A stretch of DNA of 7,848 nucleotides from Actinomycetota bacterium (GTDB lineage: Bacteria > Actinomycetota > Acidimicrobiia > Acidimicrobiales > Microtrichaceae): contig WLLG01000092.1 in the NCBI GenBank assembly GCA_009700815.1, forward strand, positions 1-7,848, in the 5' to 3' direction. Position 1 is the first letter of the stretch. Each line of letters opens with the position of its first letter. The notes under the pieces were generated by a model that did no database searches, was not told the origin of the DNA, and saw only the letters and a program-made list of their open reading frames with translations. The translations under genes and the position numbers were made by a program. Of this stretch, positions 1-6,967 are shown in pieces.

Positions 1-113
1 AGATGGCGGTTGATGCCACTCGCTCAGGATCAAAGCCTGCCGCAATTGCTTCTTGGCTACGACTCCCGCTGCAGTTTCCTATGATCGCCAAGGCTTTTCG
101 CTATACCCGATAA
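1..113 (+). CDS. Possible 3' end of an unrecognised gene (partial)
   Basis: Frame 3 is open from the window edge to a TAA at 111-113, giving a tail of about 36 residues that ends in LRLPLQFPMIAKAFRYTR. The tail is basic and partly hydrophobic. I do not recognise the family, and no domain can be named from so little sequence. Its codon choice resembles that of the genes downstream, and it would end 44 bases before the cyclic di-GMP gene on the same strand, a normal spacing for consecutive genes. Against it, a short open frame at a window edge can be chance, and frame 1 is also open to a TGA at 82-84. Low confidence. Confidence 0.35.
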   Translation, partial: MAVDATRSGSKPAAIASWLRLPLQFPMIAKAFRYTR

Positions 114-156
114 ACTGCGGGGACTTGCGACAGAACTGCAGATAGTCTGTGAAACC

Positions 157-2682
157 TTGTCCGTAGAACCTTCTTCGCTGGAACCGGTTTCAGTCAGTTC
201 GGGAGCATCTCCCGAAGTGCTCCGCGGGTTGCTGGGCGCCACAGGGGATGTGGTTGTCCTGCTCAATGATGATCTCAGTGCTCGTTGGGTCAGTGAGTCA
301 GTAGAGAAGTTCTCTGGATGGACTGCAGAACAAGCAGCATCTATGGGGTCTGCCACACTGATTCACCCCCAGGATTTGCGGCTCGCCATGACCAATCTGG
401 CTCTGCTGCTTGAAGGAGCGCCGCCTGAGTCCTGCCGTACGAACCTGCGGTTGCGTGCCGCCTCGGGTGAGTGGATTTGGTCAGAGATAACTGGGGTAGA
501 CCTGCGCCAATTGGCAGGTGTCAATGCAGTTGTGCTGTCCATTCGTGATACCTCCGACCGGGTGAACCGGGAGCAGGAATTAGCTGATCAATCCAGCCGC
601 TTTGAGGCCTTGGTACGCAACAGCAATGACTGCATCATCGTGTCAAACAAGGAACTCGTTGTCACCTATGTCAGTCCAGCAATGTTGCGAATTCTGGGGT
701 TTGACCCCAATCTGGCGGTCGGGTTAAAGCTGGGGGCATCCGTTAGCGAACCTGATTTGAGTCGGCTATACGAGGCATGTGATCGGGTGCTCGCGCACCC
801 CGAGGAAGTAGTTCGCGTCGAGGTACGGGTACGCCACGCTGACGGCCGGCTACGACAAATCGAAAACGTGCTGACCAATTGCCTAGATGACCCATTAGTT
901 CGAGGGATCGTAACGAACTTTCGTGATGTCACCGATCAGCGCATCGCTCAAGAAGAGCTCGGGGAACGCATTGCGCAGGTGTATGCAGCCGAGTCGGAAA
1001 GCCGTCGGCTGCTAGATATTTTCGATGTCACCCCAGACCTGACTGTGTTGTCCGATGCAGCGGGCGCGGTGGTCTATCTCAATGCTGCAGCTCGAAAGTT
1101 CTTCGGCCTCGCTCAACCCGAACTCGACCTGATGAATTCAGAGCAACTTGTGCGCTTGTCAAAGTGGTTCGGCCCTGTGACTGAACCGATGCTTCAGAGT
1201 CTCATGGTGAACGGATCTTGGGCAGGCGAGCTAGAGATTCGCCGCCATGACGGCGTGTTGGTGCCGATGCTGATTCAGATGGCGGTGCATTACCGGCCAG
1301 GCACGCAAGAAGTGGACTGCTATTCCGGTATGGCTCGCGATGTCACTGAGCGCAAGAGCCTCCAAGAATCCCTGCAGCTTCAGGCAACGCATGATCAGCT
1401 CACCGGGCTTCCGAATCGTGCGTTTCTGTTCGATAAAATTGAGCGAGCCATGGAGGGCATGAAAGCCTCAGCAGCGCCATCTCGGTCAGCGTTGCTCTTT
1501 ATTGACATCGACCATTTTAAAAAGTTCAACGACACACTCGGTCATGCCAAGGGGGACCTTGTCCTGCAGCAGGTCGCTAGTCGACTGAGCGAGGTTGTGC
1601 GCCCCGGGGACACCATTGCCCGCTTTGGTGGCGATGAGTTCATTGTCCTCTGTGAGCGACTTGACGCTGCGAGTGATGCAGTTGTGATTGCCCATCGGGT
1701 CGATGCTGCGTGCAGGGCACCTTTCGAGATCGAGGGCTCAGAGATCGCAGTGAGTGTCTCTATTGGTATCTCGGAGATCGACCCCTCAGAGGCCGATCCG
1801 CTAGCGGTTATTCGAGATGCTGATGCTGCGATGTACGAGGCAAAGGCCGGCGGGCGCGGCCGCTGGGTCATCTTTGACGACAAGATGGGAGCTCGGGCCA
1901 CGGAGCGAAGGCGCATCGAGTCATGGATGCGAGAGACCCTTCATGGCGAGGAGTTCTCGGTTCAGTATCAACCTGTGGTCTCGCTGCAGACCGGCGAGCT
2001 GATTGCAGTTGAGGCGCTGCTTCGGTGGCAACACGATGAGAGCAGCATTGCCCCCGACCTGTTCGTACCAATCGCAGAAGAAACTGGACTGATTGTTCCC
2101 ATTGGCGCTTGGGTGCTCCGAACAGCTTGCGCTCAGATGGCAGCTTGGCAGCAACTACCCGGCTGGTCCGCTTTGGGACTCTCAGTCAACGTTTCGGGCC
2201 GGCAGTTACAAGACCCGGGCTTTGGTTTGCTCGCAGAGGAAGCGGTGAGTGAGTTTGGACTGGCCCCCGACACTCTCTCGTTTGAAATCACCGAGACTGT
2301 TCTGCTGCATGACGCAGCGGCTTGGGGTGAGCGTCTTGAGCCGCTCAAGGAGCTAGGAATTCAGATTTCGCTGGATGACTTCGGCACCGGCCACTCCTCG
2401 CTTACCTACCTGCGAAGGTTCCCTGCAGACACCGTCAAACTAGATCAGTCGTTCGTGAGCGGGATCCAAACAAACCTGCAGGATCGCGCAATCGTGACTG
2501 CAGTAGTCAACCTCTGCACAACTCTGGGGTTGAGTTGCGTGGCAGAGGGAGTCGAAACATTTGCGCAGCTCGAACTGCTCAAATCATTGGGCTGCGAGGC
2601 TGGCCAAGGCCACTTGTTTGCACCGAGTTTGGAACCGAGCGATTTTGCAAAGCAGTTCCTAGGTGAACTCGGCCCCGGTTAG
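157..2682 (+). CDS. PAS-PAS-PAS-GGDEF-EAL cyclic di-GMP synthase/phosphodiesterase
   Basis: Soluble 841-residue protein predicted to sense a signal and control cyclic di-GMP. Three PAS domains lie at about residues 22-140, 149-262 and 285-400; each ends in a characteristic R-D-x-(T/S)-(D/E) segment (RDTSDR, RDVTDQ, RDVTER). A charged, probably helical linker (263-284) joins PAS2 to PAS3. The GGDEF domain (about 407-570) has THDxLTGLPNR, the metal-binding Asp450 in IDIDHF, an intact GGDEF at 491-495 and an inhibitory I-site RPGD (482-485) five residues before it. The EAL domain (about 589-832) has EAL 619-621, SVNVS, EITET, DDFGTG 740-745, Lys761, Glu797 and Gln817, so phosphodiesterase activity is expected. 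No membrane segment or signal peptide is present. The start is uncertain: an upstream stop at 82-84 leaves TTG at 157 as the longest option without a clear ribosome-binding site, while GTG at 217 has GGGAG 11 bases upstream. What the PAS domains bind is unknown. Confidence 0.95.
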   Translation: MSVEPSSLEPVSVSSGASPEVLRGLLGATGDVVVLLNDDLSARWVSESVEKFSGWTAEQAASMGSATLIHPQDLRLAMTNLALLLEGAPPESCRTNLRLRAASGEWIWSEITGVDLRQLAGVNAVVLSIRDTSDRVNREQELADQSSRFEALVRNSNDCIIVSNKELVVTYVSPAMLRILGFDPNLAVGLKLGASVSEPDLSRLYEACDRVLAHPEEVVRVEVRVRHADGRLRQIENVLTNCLDDPLVRGIVTNFRDVTDQRIAQEELGERIAQVYAAESESRRLLDIFDVTPDLTVLSDAAGAVVYLNAAARKFFGLAQPELDLMNSEQLVRLSKWFGPVTEPMLQSLMVNGSWAGELEIRRHDGVLVPMLIQMAVHYRPGTQEVDCYSGMARDVTERKSLQESLQLQATHDQLTGLPNRAFLFDKIERAMEGMKASAAPSRSALLFIDIDHFKKFNDTLGHAKGDLVLQQVASRLSEVVRPGDTIARFGGDEFIVLCERLDAASDAVVIAHRVDAACRAPFEIEGSEIAVSVSIGISEIDPSEADPLAVIRDADAAMYEAKAGGRGRWVIFDDKMGARATERRRIESWMRETLHGEEFSVQYQPVVSLQTGELIAVEALLRWQHDESSIAPDLFVPIAEETGLIVPIGAWVLRTACAQMAAWQQLPGWSALGLSVNVSGRQLQDPGFGLLAEEAVSEFGLAPDTLSFEITETVLLHDAAAWGERLEPLKELGIQISLDDFGTGHSSLTYLRRFPADTVKLDQSFVSGIQTNLQDRAIVTAVVNLCTTLGLSCVAEGVETFAQLELLKSLGCEAGQGHLFAPSLEPSDFAKQFLGELGPG
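198..216 (+). promoter_or_regulatory. Perfect 8-bp inverted repeat just before alternative GTG start
   Basis: TTCGGGAG and CTCCCGAA (arms 198-205 and 209-216) flank the 3-base loop CAT. The hairpin ends on the base before GTG 217, an alternative start for the PAS-GGDEF-EAL gene, and its left arm contains GGGAG, the only Shine-Dalgarno-like sequence near either start. If GTG 217 is used, the hairpin would hide the ribosome-binding site; if TTG 157 is used, it is simply coding sequence. The pairing is seen directly; the role is inference. Confidence 0.4.
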
Positions 2683-2683
2683 G

Positions 2684-2736
2684 CCTGACCTAGAGAGTCC
2701 TGACTCAGAGAGCCCTGACCCAGAGAGCCCTGAGCG
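2684..2736. repeat. 15-bp tandem direct repeat, about 3.5 copies
   Basis: Three full units lie at 2684-2698, 2699-2713 and 2714-2728, followed by a partial unit at 2729-2736. The consensus is CCTGACYCAGAGAGC; units differ only at positions 7, 8 and 15. The array begins two bases after the stop of the cyclic di-GMP gene and ends five bases before the -10-like box of the sulfatase gene, so it covers the whole upstream promoter region. It could be a regulator-binding array or simply a slippage-derived minisatellite. No strong hairpin forms within it, so it does not look like a terminator. Confidence 0.85.
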
Positions 2737-2741
2737 TTCTC

Positions 2742-2747
2742 TACGAT
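2742..2747 (+). promoter_or_regulatory. -10-like box TACGAT for a leaderless sulfatase transcript
   Basis: TACGAT fits the actinobacterial -10 pattern TAnnnT and lies six bases before the sulfatase ATG at 2754, so transcription would begin at or beside the A of the start codon. No purine-rich Shine-Dalgarno sequence lies before this ATG, as expected for a leaderless message, which is common in actinobacteria. No good -35 is seen; that position falls inside the tandem repeat. Inference from spacing only. Confidence 0.6.
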
Positions 2748-2753
2748 GCAGCT

Positions 2754-5093
2754 ATGACCTCGCCGAGTTCCACACCGTCTGATGCAGAGAAGCTCGCTCC
2801 GTACGCGGGCTTTGGGGGATCGGTAGGCACTGTCTTTGCTACCTCGCAATCATGGTGGCCACAGCAACCCAGTCGCGCCACAGGTGCCCCAAACATTGTG
2901 GTGATGATGTGCGACGACTTGGGCTTTGCAGACCTTGGTTGTTATGGCTCAGAAATCCCGACTCCTCATGTCGACCAACTAGCTGCCGAGGGGCTTCGTT
3001 ACACCGACTATCACTCCACCCCGATGTGTTCACCTACTCGCGCATCGTTGCTGACCGGTCTCGAACCGCACCGTGCAGGCATGGGCCATGTTGCGCATTC
3101 AGATCCGGGTTTCCCTGGCTACGCCATGGAACTCACTCCGTTGGCACCAACCATGGCCGAACTGCTTCGCTCTGGTGGGTACCAAACCTTGATGGTCGGA
3201 AAATGGCACCTAACAAAAGACAGCGAACAGAACGATGCCGGTGATCGCTCCTCTTGGCCACTGCAACGCGGGTTTGACCGCTACTACGGGTTCTTGGATG
3301 GGTTCACCAACTTGCATCATCCGCATCGACTGATCGAAGACAATCATGCGGTTCGAGTTGACGAGTACCCCGAGGGATATTTTCTTACCGACGACCTGAC
3401 CGACCGGGCAATCTCGATGATCCGCGAGTCAAAGGCTTCCGCCCCGGATAAGCCCTTTTTCTTGTACCACGCGCAGGGTGCTGTGCACGCGCCGCTCCAT
3501 GCCAAGGCCGAAGATATCGCCCGCCATGATGGCCGCTATGAACAGGGCTGGGACTTGATTCGCCAGCAGCGCCATGAGCGTCAGATCGAACTAGGTGTGA
3601 TTCCGCCTGGCACCGAACTAGCTCCTAGGAACCCCGAGTCCGGCGATGACGTCGAGGCTTGGGACTCCCTCACGCCCGACCGGCAGGCGCTGTTCTCAAA
3701 GTACATGTCGGTGTATGCCGCGATGGTGGACAACATTGATCAGAACGTCGGCCGCCTGCGAGCAGCGCTCGAAGAGATGGGCGAATGGGAGAACACACTG
3801 TTTGTGTTTACCTCAGACAACGGCGGGTCAAGAGAAGGGGAGCGCGAGGGGACGAGTGCGTATCTTCGTTCGCTGCATTTTGGTCGCAGCGGCATCGAGG
3901 AACCCTTCGAAGAGGACCTAGCTCGCATCGATCAGATGGGCGGGCCAACCACCATGCCGCACTATCCGCGCGGTTGGGCAATGGTCTCGAACACACCGTT
4001 TCGGCTCTACAAGATCAACGCTCACCGGGGCGGGCATTCGGTGCCGTTTGTGGTTTCTTGGCCAGCGGGCGGAGTCCCTGCAGGGCAGCTCCGTGAACAG
4101 TTCATGCACGTGTCCGACTTACTCCCGACGGTGTTGGAACTGACAGGAATCGAGAGGCCAGCGAGGTGGCGCGGCGAGCCCGTCCTTGCCTTAGATGGCG
4201 AAAACCTGAGCGCAACACTGTTCGACTCGGCTGCAGCAGGCCGTCAAGCCGATCTGATTATCGAAAATGAGGGCCATCGCGCCTTTCGCAGAGATGGCTG
4301 GGAGGCAGTAACGCGACATGCACCACGTAGTTCGTATTCAGAAGAACTTTGGGAACTCTTTGACACAGCAGCTGATCCCGCGCAGCTTCATGACCTTGCA
4401 GCGCAACGCCCCGAGTTGCTAGCTGAACTCACTGCCGCTTGGGATGAGGCTGCTTGGAAGAATCAGATCTTTCCGCTCGACGAGGGCACTGGTTACCGCT
4501 ACTTGCTCAGGCCTCCATGGACACAACGCTACGACGAGGCAGTAGTGCTCTATCCCAAGACGCCGTCACTTGACCGTTGGAGGTCACAGCGCTTGATCTT
4601 GTGGCGGGACGTGTCTATTTCGGCTTCGGTCACGGTTCGTCCCGGTGACGCGGGCATGTTGGTTTCACACGGAGACCAGGGCGGCGGGTACTGCATGTAC
4701 CTAGATGTCACTGGTGAACTCGTTGCGGTACACAACGGTTACGGCCTTGAGCGTGAACTGCGTGGGCCAGTCATTGAGCCAGGGGAACACCAGCTTGAGC
4801 TGCGCATCACCTGCCCGGGCAACAACTTGTGGAATCTGGCACTTGCTTTGGATGGCCAAGAGGTGGCGGCAGGGGAGGGCTATCGATTGCTCATGGCCAT
4901 GGCCCCATTCCAAGGAATTGATATTGGCATTGACCGTCGCTCACCCGTGAGTTGGCCCGTGTTTGTTCGCCACGGCGGGTTTGCCTTTAGCGGACAGTTG
5001 CATCACGTTGCCTACGCCCCCGGCCAGCCTGCCCCAGATAGTCCCGAGAACTACTTGGACATGTTGCGCGAGTGGGGAAGGTCCTTTGAGTAG
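2754..5093 (+). CDS. Type I (formylglycine-dependent) arylsulfatase-family sulfatase, AtsA/AtsD-like
   Basis: A 779-residue sulfatase that should hydrolyse sulfate esters and release sulfate. The signature CSPTRASLLTG starts at Cys92, the residue that a formylglycine-generating enzyme would oxidise; no such enzyme is encoded here. Other active-site residues are visible: metal-binding Asp54-Asp55 in MMCDDLGFADLGCYG, Lys150 and His152 in GKWHL, Asp355-Asn356 in TSDNGG, and Lys420 before HRGGHSVPFVVSWP. The catalytic fold spans about 46-470. A beta-rich C-terminal domain (about 600-765) resembles the lectin-like module of the large sulfatases. Length and layout, including the WWP segment before the first metal motif, match the mycobacterial AtsA/AtsD group of nearly 790 residues, from memory. 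No signal peptide or lipobox is present, so a cytoplasmic location is likely. The natural substrate cannot be read from sequence. ATG 2754 fits a leaderless start. Confidence 0.95.
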   Translation: MTSPSSTPSDAEKLAPYAGFGGSVGTVFATSQSWWPQQPSRATGAPNIVVMMCDDLGFADLGCYGSEIPTPHVDQLAAEGLRYTDYHSTPMCSPTRASLLTGLEPHRAGMGHVAHSDPGFPGYAMELTPLAPTMAELLRSGGYQTLMVGKWHLTKDSEQNDAGDRSSWPLQRGFDRYYGFLDGFTNLHHPHRLIEDNHAVRVDEYPEGYFLTDDLTDRAISMIRESKASAPDKPFFLYHAQGAVHAPLHAKAEDIARHDGRYEQGWDLIRQQRHERQIELGVIPPGTELAPRNPESGDDVEAWDSLTPDRQALFSKYMSVYAAMVDNIDQNVGRLRAALEEMGEWENTLFVFTSDNGGSREGEREGTSAYLRSLHFGRSGIEEPFEEDLARIDQMGGPTTMPHYPRGWAMVSNTPFRLYKINAHRGGHSVPFVVSWPAGGVPAGQLREQFMHVSDLLPTVLELTGIERPARWRGEPVLALDGENLSATLFDSAAAGRQADLIIENEGHRAFRRDGWEAVTRHAPRSSYSEELWELFDTAADPAQLHDLAAQRPELLAELTAAWDEAAWKNQIFPLDEGTGYRYLLRPPWTQRYDEAVVLYPKTPSLDRWRSQRLILWRDVSISASVTVRPGDAGMLVSHGDQGGGYCMYLDVTGELVAVHNGYGLERELRGPVIEPGEHQLELRITCPGNNLWNLALALDGQEVAAGEGYRLLMAMAPFQGIDIGIDRRSPVSWPVFVRHGGFAFSGQLHHVAYAPGQPAPDSPENYLDMLREWGRSFE

Positions 5094-5123
5094 CCCAAGG
5101 GCAATTCGAATCTGTTCGGCCTT

Positions 5124-6098
5124 TTAGCCACCAGACTCGATTGCTGTTCGGACTTCTCTTGTGGCCCGTTCAATGAGTCGAGTACGCGGAATCTCTCCCA
5201 GACTTCGCCACGGACCCCCTCCTACTCGCCAGTGCGCCAGCCAGACAACGGTGACCGTACCGAGCCATGCATCAGGAACAGAGGGGTCGGGTGATGACTC
5301 TTGTAAAGCAGCGGAGCGTTGTGTGGCTCGTTCATAGCGCAGCACACAGGAGTTGTTTGCAGCCGCCTGCTGCGCAGGTGTGAGCGCCGAGAAAGGGTTG
5401 TAGCGGGCGCCCTGGCCGGCGCAGATCTGGATCTGGGCCGTGGGTTCGCCGCTAAAGATGCGCAGAGAGACTGGCTCGGCTCTCACGTCCACATTGAGCC
5501 CATTCAGGCTGAGAGTGGCCTCTACGGGTTGCCAGCCTTGATCAGAGATTGATACGAAGACAGGTTCACGAACTGGGACTACAACTCCTTCTGGTGGGCT
5601 TTGTATAGGGCTTGGCGGCGGTAGCCGCGTGATCATCTGCCGGTTGAGCAGTGTCTGGGTATCTAGGTTTGCGCTTCTTGGAATGGCCCGAAACGCGACG
5701 TTGCGCCCGTCGCAGATGTGGCCCTGAAGATTCAAATTGCCGAGCTCCGCTGTGCCGAGAAAGGTTTGCAGCGTGTCCAACAGCGGTTGAACACTCGGAT
5801 CGCTCCGATGTGGGGCCATGATCGCAATCAGAAACTCAATCTGCGCATCAGTAAAGGTGATCCATCTGCATCGAGGTGCCGCAGTGTTGCCTGAACTGCG
5901 TCGAGGCCGACCACCTGAACTGATCTGATACAGGATTGTCGTAACGATGTCGCCACGTCCGATCAGTCTGGAGTTAGCTGAGCCTTGGCTCTCGGCCGCT
6001 GCCGGCCGAGTTGTGCCGAGGCCAAAGCTCACGAGCAACGAACTGAGCAGAACAAGCATGACGAAACCGTGGATTCGAGTTTTCAATGCGGTTCTCAT
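5124..6098 (-). CDS. Secreted protein of unknown function (resembles actinobacterial proteins mislabelled 'ATP/GTP-binding')
   Basis: A 324-residue exported protein. A Sec-type signal peptide is clear: basic start (MRTALKTR), hydrophobic core at about 12-28, likely cleavage after AAA at 33-35. The mature part has four cysteines (77, 129, 226, 251), a proline-rich linker near 159-179, and a C-terminal beta-rich region with W-x-P-V near 189, C226-x-G-x-G-x-x-Y, C251-x-x-x-Y and WLGTVTVVWLAHW (278-290). From memory this order matches a secreted Streptomyces family often annotated 'ATP/GTP-binding protein', although no P-loop is seen. Start choice: ATG 6098 overlaps the upstream lipoprotein stop as ATGA and has AGAGG (6106-6110) seven bases upstream. 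An ATG at 6131 would add 11 residues (MPRSKDCRGKA) ahead of the signal peptide and lengthen the overlap, so it is less likely. Function unknown. Confidence 0.8.
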   Translation of the reverse strand: MRTALKTRIHGFVMLVLLSSLLVSFGLGTTRPAAAESQGSANSRLIGRGDIVTTILYQISSGGRPRRSSGNTAAPRCRWITFTDAQIEFLIAIMAPHRSDPSVQPLLDTLQTFLGTAELGNLNLQGHICDGRNVAFRAIPRSANLDTQTLLNRQMITRLPPPSPIQSPPEGVVVPVREPVFVSISDQGWQPVEATLSLNGLNVDVRAEPVSLRIFSGEPTAQIQICAGQGARYNPFSALTPAQQAAANNSCVLRYERATQRSAALQESSPDPSVPDAWLGTVTVVWLAHWRVGGGPWRSLGEIPRTRLIERATREVRTAIESGG

Positions 6099-6967
6099 GG
6101 CCTTGCCTCTGCAGTCCTTGGAACGGGGCATGGATCTGTTGACCCAGGTGGCAACACTGTGACTTCGAGGTGATCTAGAGAGTCAATGACCCAGTCAGAT
6201 CCAGCTGCACGGGCCGAACCGGTGCCCTGTAGCTGAGCCACAGAGTCGTCGAGGACTTCGCCCGAGGTTTGAGTAACACGAACACCCGGCGAGTAGCCGC
6301 ACCAAGTGAAACTAATCAGCCCATACGCACTGGAACTGACCTTGAGTGGCCGGTAGCTGTAGCTCAGCCCAGTTGAGGCTGGGATCACTCTGGTGAGATC
6401 TGCTGCAGGGTTGAGCACCAGCTGACTGAGCACATCGACCGAGAGTGTGCTCTGCGGGGGGACTAAGGCATCCAAACGAACTCGCTGTTCTGAGAGCGGG
6501 TCGGAGGCAAGATCGGGATGCTCGGCCAGCTCAGTGACGATCTGGCTGTAGCGAACAAGGAGCTGCGCCACGAGTAGTTGTTCTGCCCCATACGACTCAG
6601 CAGGTTTCGCTGACTCCTGAGGAGAAGATCCAGCTCCCATAGGTGGCTTTCCTGCTGCTTGCTGAGCGGCTTGCGCAGAAGACTGCGCTGCCTGCTCAGG
6701 CGGATTGGGCTTTGCCTGCCGAGAAGTGCCAGTAAGCGAAGTAGGCGGGGCTGAGGGCAGACCTTGGATTGACCCTGAGTTTCTTGTGTCTTGTTGAGTG
6801 CCACACCCGCTGAGTTGAGCTGCAAGAAGGACGGAGAGAACCACGAGCAACAACAGGGTCCGCTCTTTGGTCTGACTGCCTGAGGAGTTGGCCCTGAGGC
6901 GCGCTTGTTTGCTGACTGCTCTGTTGCTGACTGCTCTGTTGCTGACTGCTCTGCTGGTTAAGAACAT
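6095..6967 (-). CDS. Lipoprotein of unknown function with repeat-extended signal peptide
   Basis: A 290-residue predicted lipoprotein. A hydrophobic stretch (37-52) leads into the lipobox LSGC, with Cys55 the lipidation site. Residues 1-36 form an unusually long n-region containing RAVSN, RAVSN and RAVSK in tandem (6-20). After Cys55 comes a low-complexity linker rich in Gln, Ala, Pro and Ser (about 56-125), then a globular part (about 126-290) beginning with a helix (AEQLLVAQLLVRYSQIV) and ending in mixed strands with FTWCGYSPGV and a final DPC; these two cysteines may pair. ATG 6967 is well supported: AGGAG at 6974-6978 lies six bases upstream, and no in-frame ATG, GTG or TTG occurs between it and the hydrophobic core. 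It is the first gene of a two-gene operon and its TGA overlaps the ATG of the secreted-protein gene. I do not recognise the family. It probably sits on the outer face of the membrane, partnering the secreted protein. Confidence 0.82.
   Translation of the reverse strand: MFLTSRAVSNRAVSNRAVSKQARLRANSSGSQTKERTLLLLVVLSVLLAAQLSGCGTQQDTRNSGSIQGLPSAPPTSLTGTSRQAKPNPPEQAAQSSAQAAQQAAGKPPMGAGSSPQESAKPAESYGAEQLLVAQLLVRYSQIVTELAEHPDLASDPLSEQRVRLDALVPPQSTLSVDVLSQLVLNPAADLTRVIPASTGLSYSYRPLKVSSSAYGLISFTWCGYSPGVRVTQTSGEVLDDSVAQLQGTGSARAAGSDWVIDSLDHLEVTVLPPGSTDPCPVPRTAEARP
6911..6955. repeat. 15-bp tandem repeat, three copies, inside lipoprotein gene
   Basis: Units GCTGACTGCTCTGTT at 6911-6925 and 6926-6940 are identical; the third (6941-6955) differs by one base. 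On the minus strand each unit encodes one R-A-V-S-N/K pentapeptide in the n-region of the lipoprotein signal peptide. Because the unit is 15 bases, gain or loss of copies would keep the reading frame. The near-perfect DNA identity, including third codon positions, points to recent duplication by replication slippage. Confidence 0.9.

Noticed and set aside
57..356. Minus-strand 99-codon open frame opposite the start of the cyclic di-GMP gene
   Set aside because: It lies mostly antisense to PAS1, its composition is Ser/Thr/Arg-rich as typical of shadow frames, and it has no recognisable domain.
1542..1916. Minus-strand 124-codon open frame inside the GGDEF region
   Set aside because: It is antisense to a strongly conserved catalytic domain and is low-complexity (Ser, Ala, Arg), as expected of a shadow frame.
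2684..2736. CRISPR-like reading of the intergenic repeat
   Set aside because: The units are contiguous 15-mers with no spacers, so this is a simple tandem repeat.
2663..2782. Small plus-strand open frame from GTG 2663 that reads the tandem repeat as PDxES pentapeptides
   Set aside because: A 15-bp repeat without a stop in one frame stays open automatically. There is no ribosome-binding site, the frame overlaps both flanking genes, and one of the three unit differences falls in a synonymous site while the others change residues freely.
2852..3244. Plus-strand 130-codon open frame within the sulfatase gene
   Set aside because: It overlaps the conserved sulfatase active-site region in another frame, has no matching motif, and is rich in Arg, Cys and His as shadow frames are.
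2684..6955. The two 15-bp tandem repeats as copies of one element
   Set aside because: They share a unit length and scattered short matches (TGAC, CAGAG), but no alignment in either orientation gives convincing identity; independent slippage is the simpler explanation.
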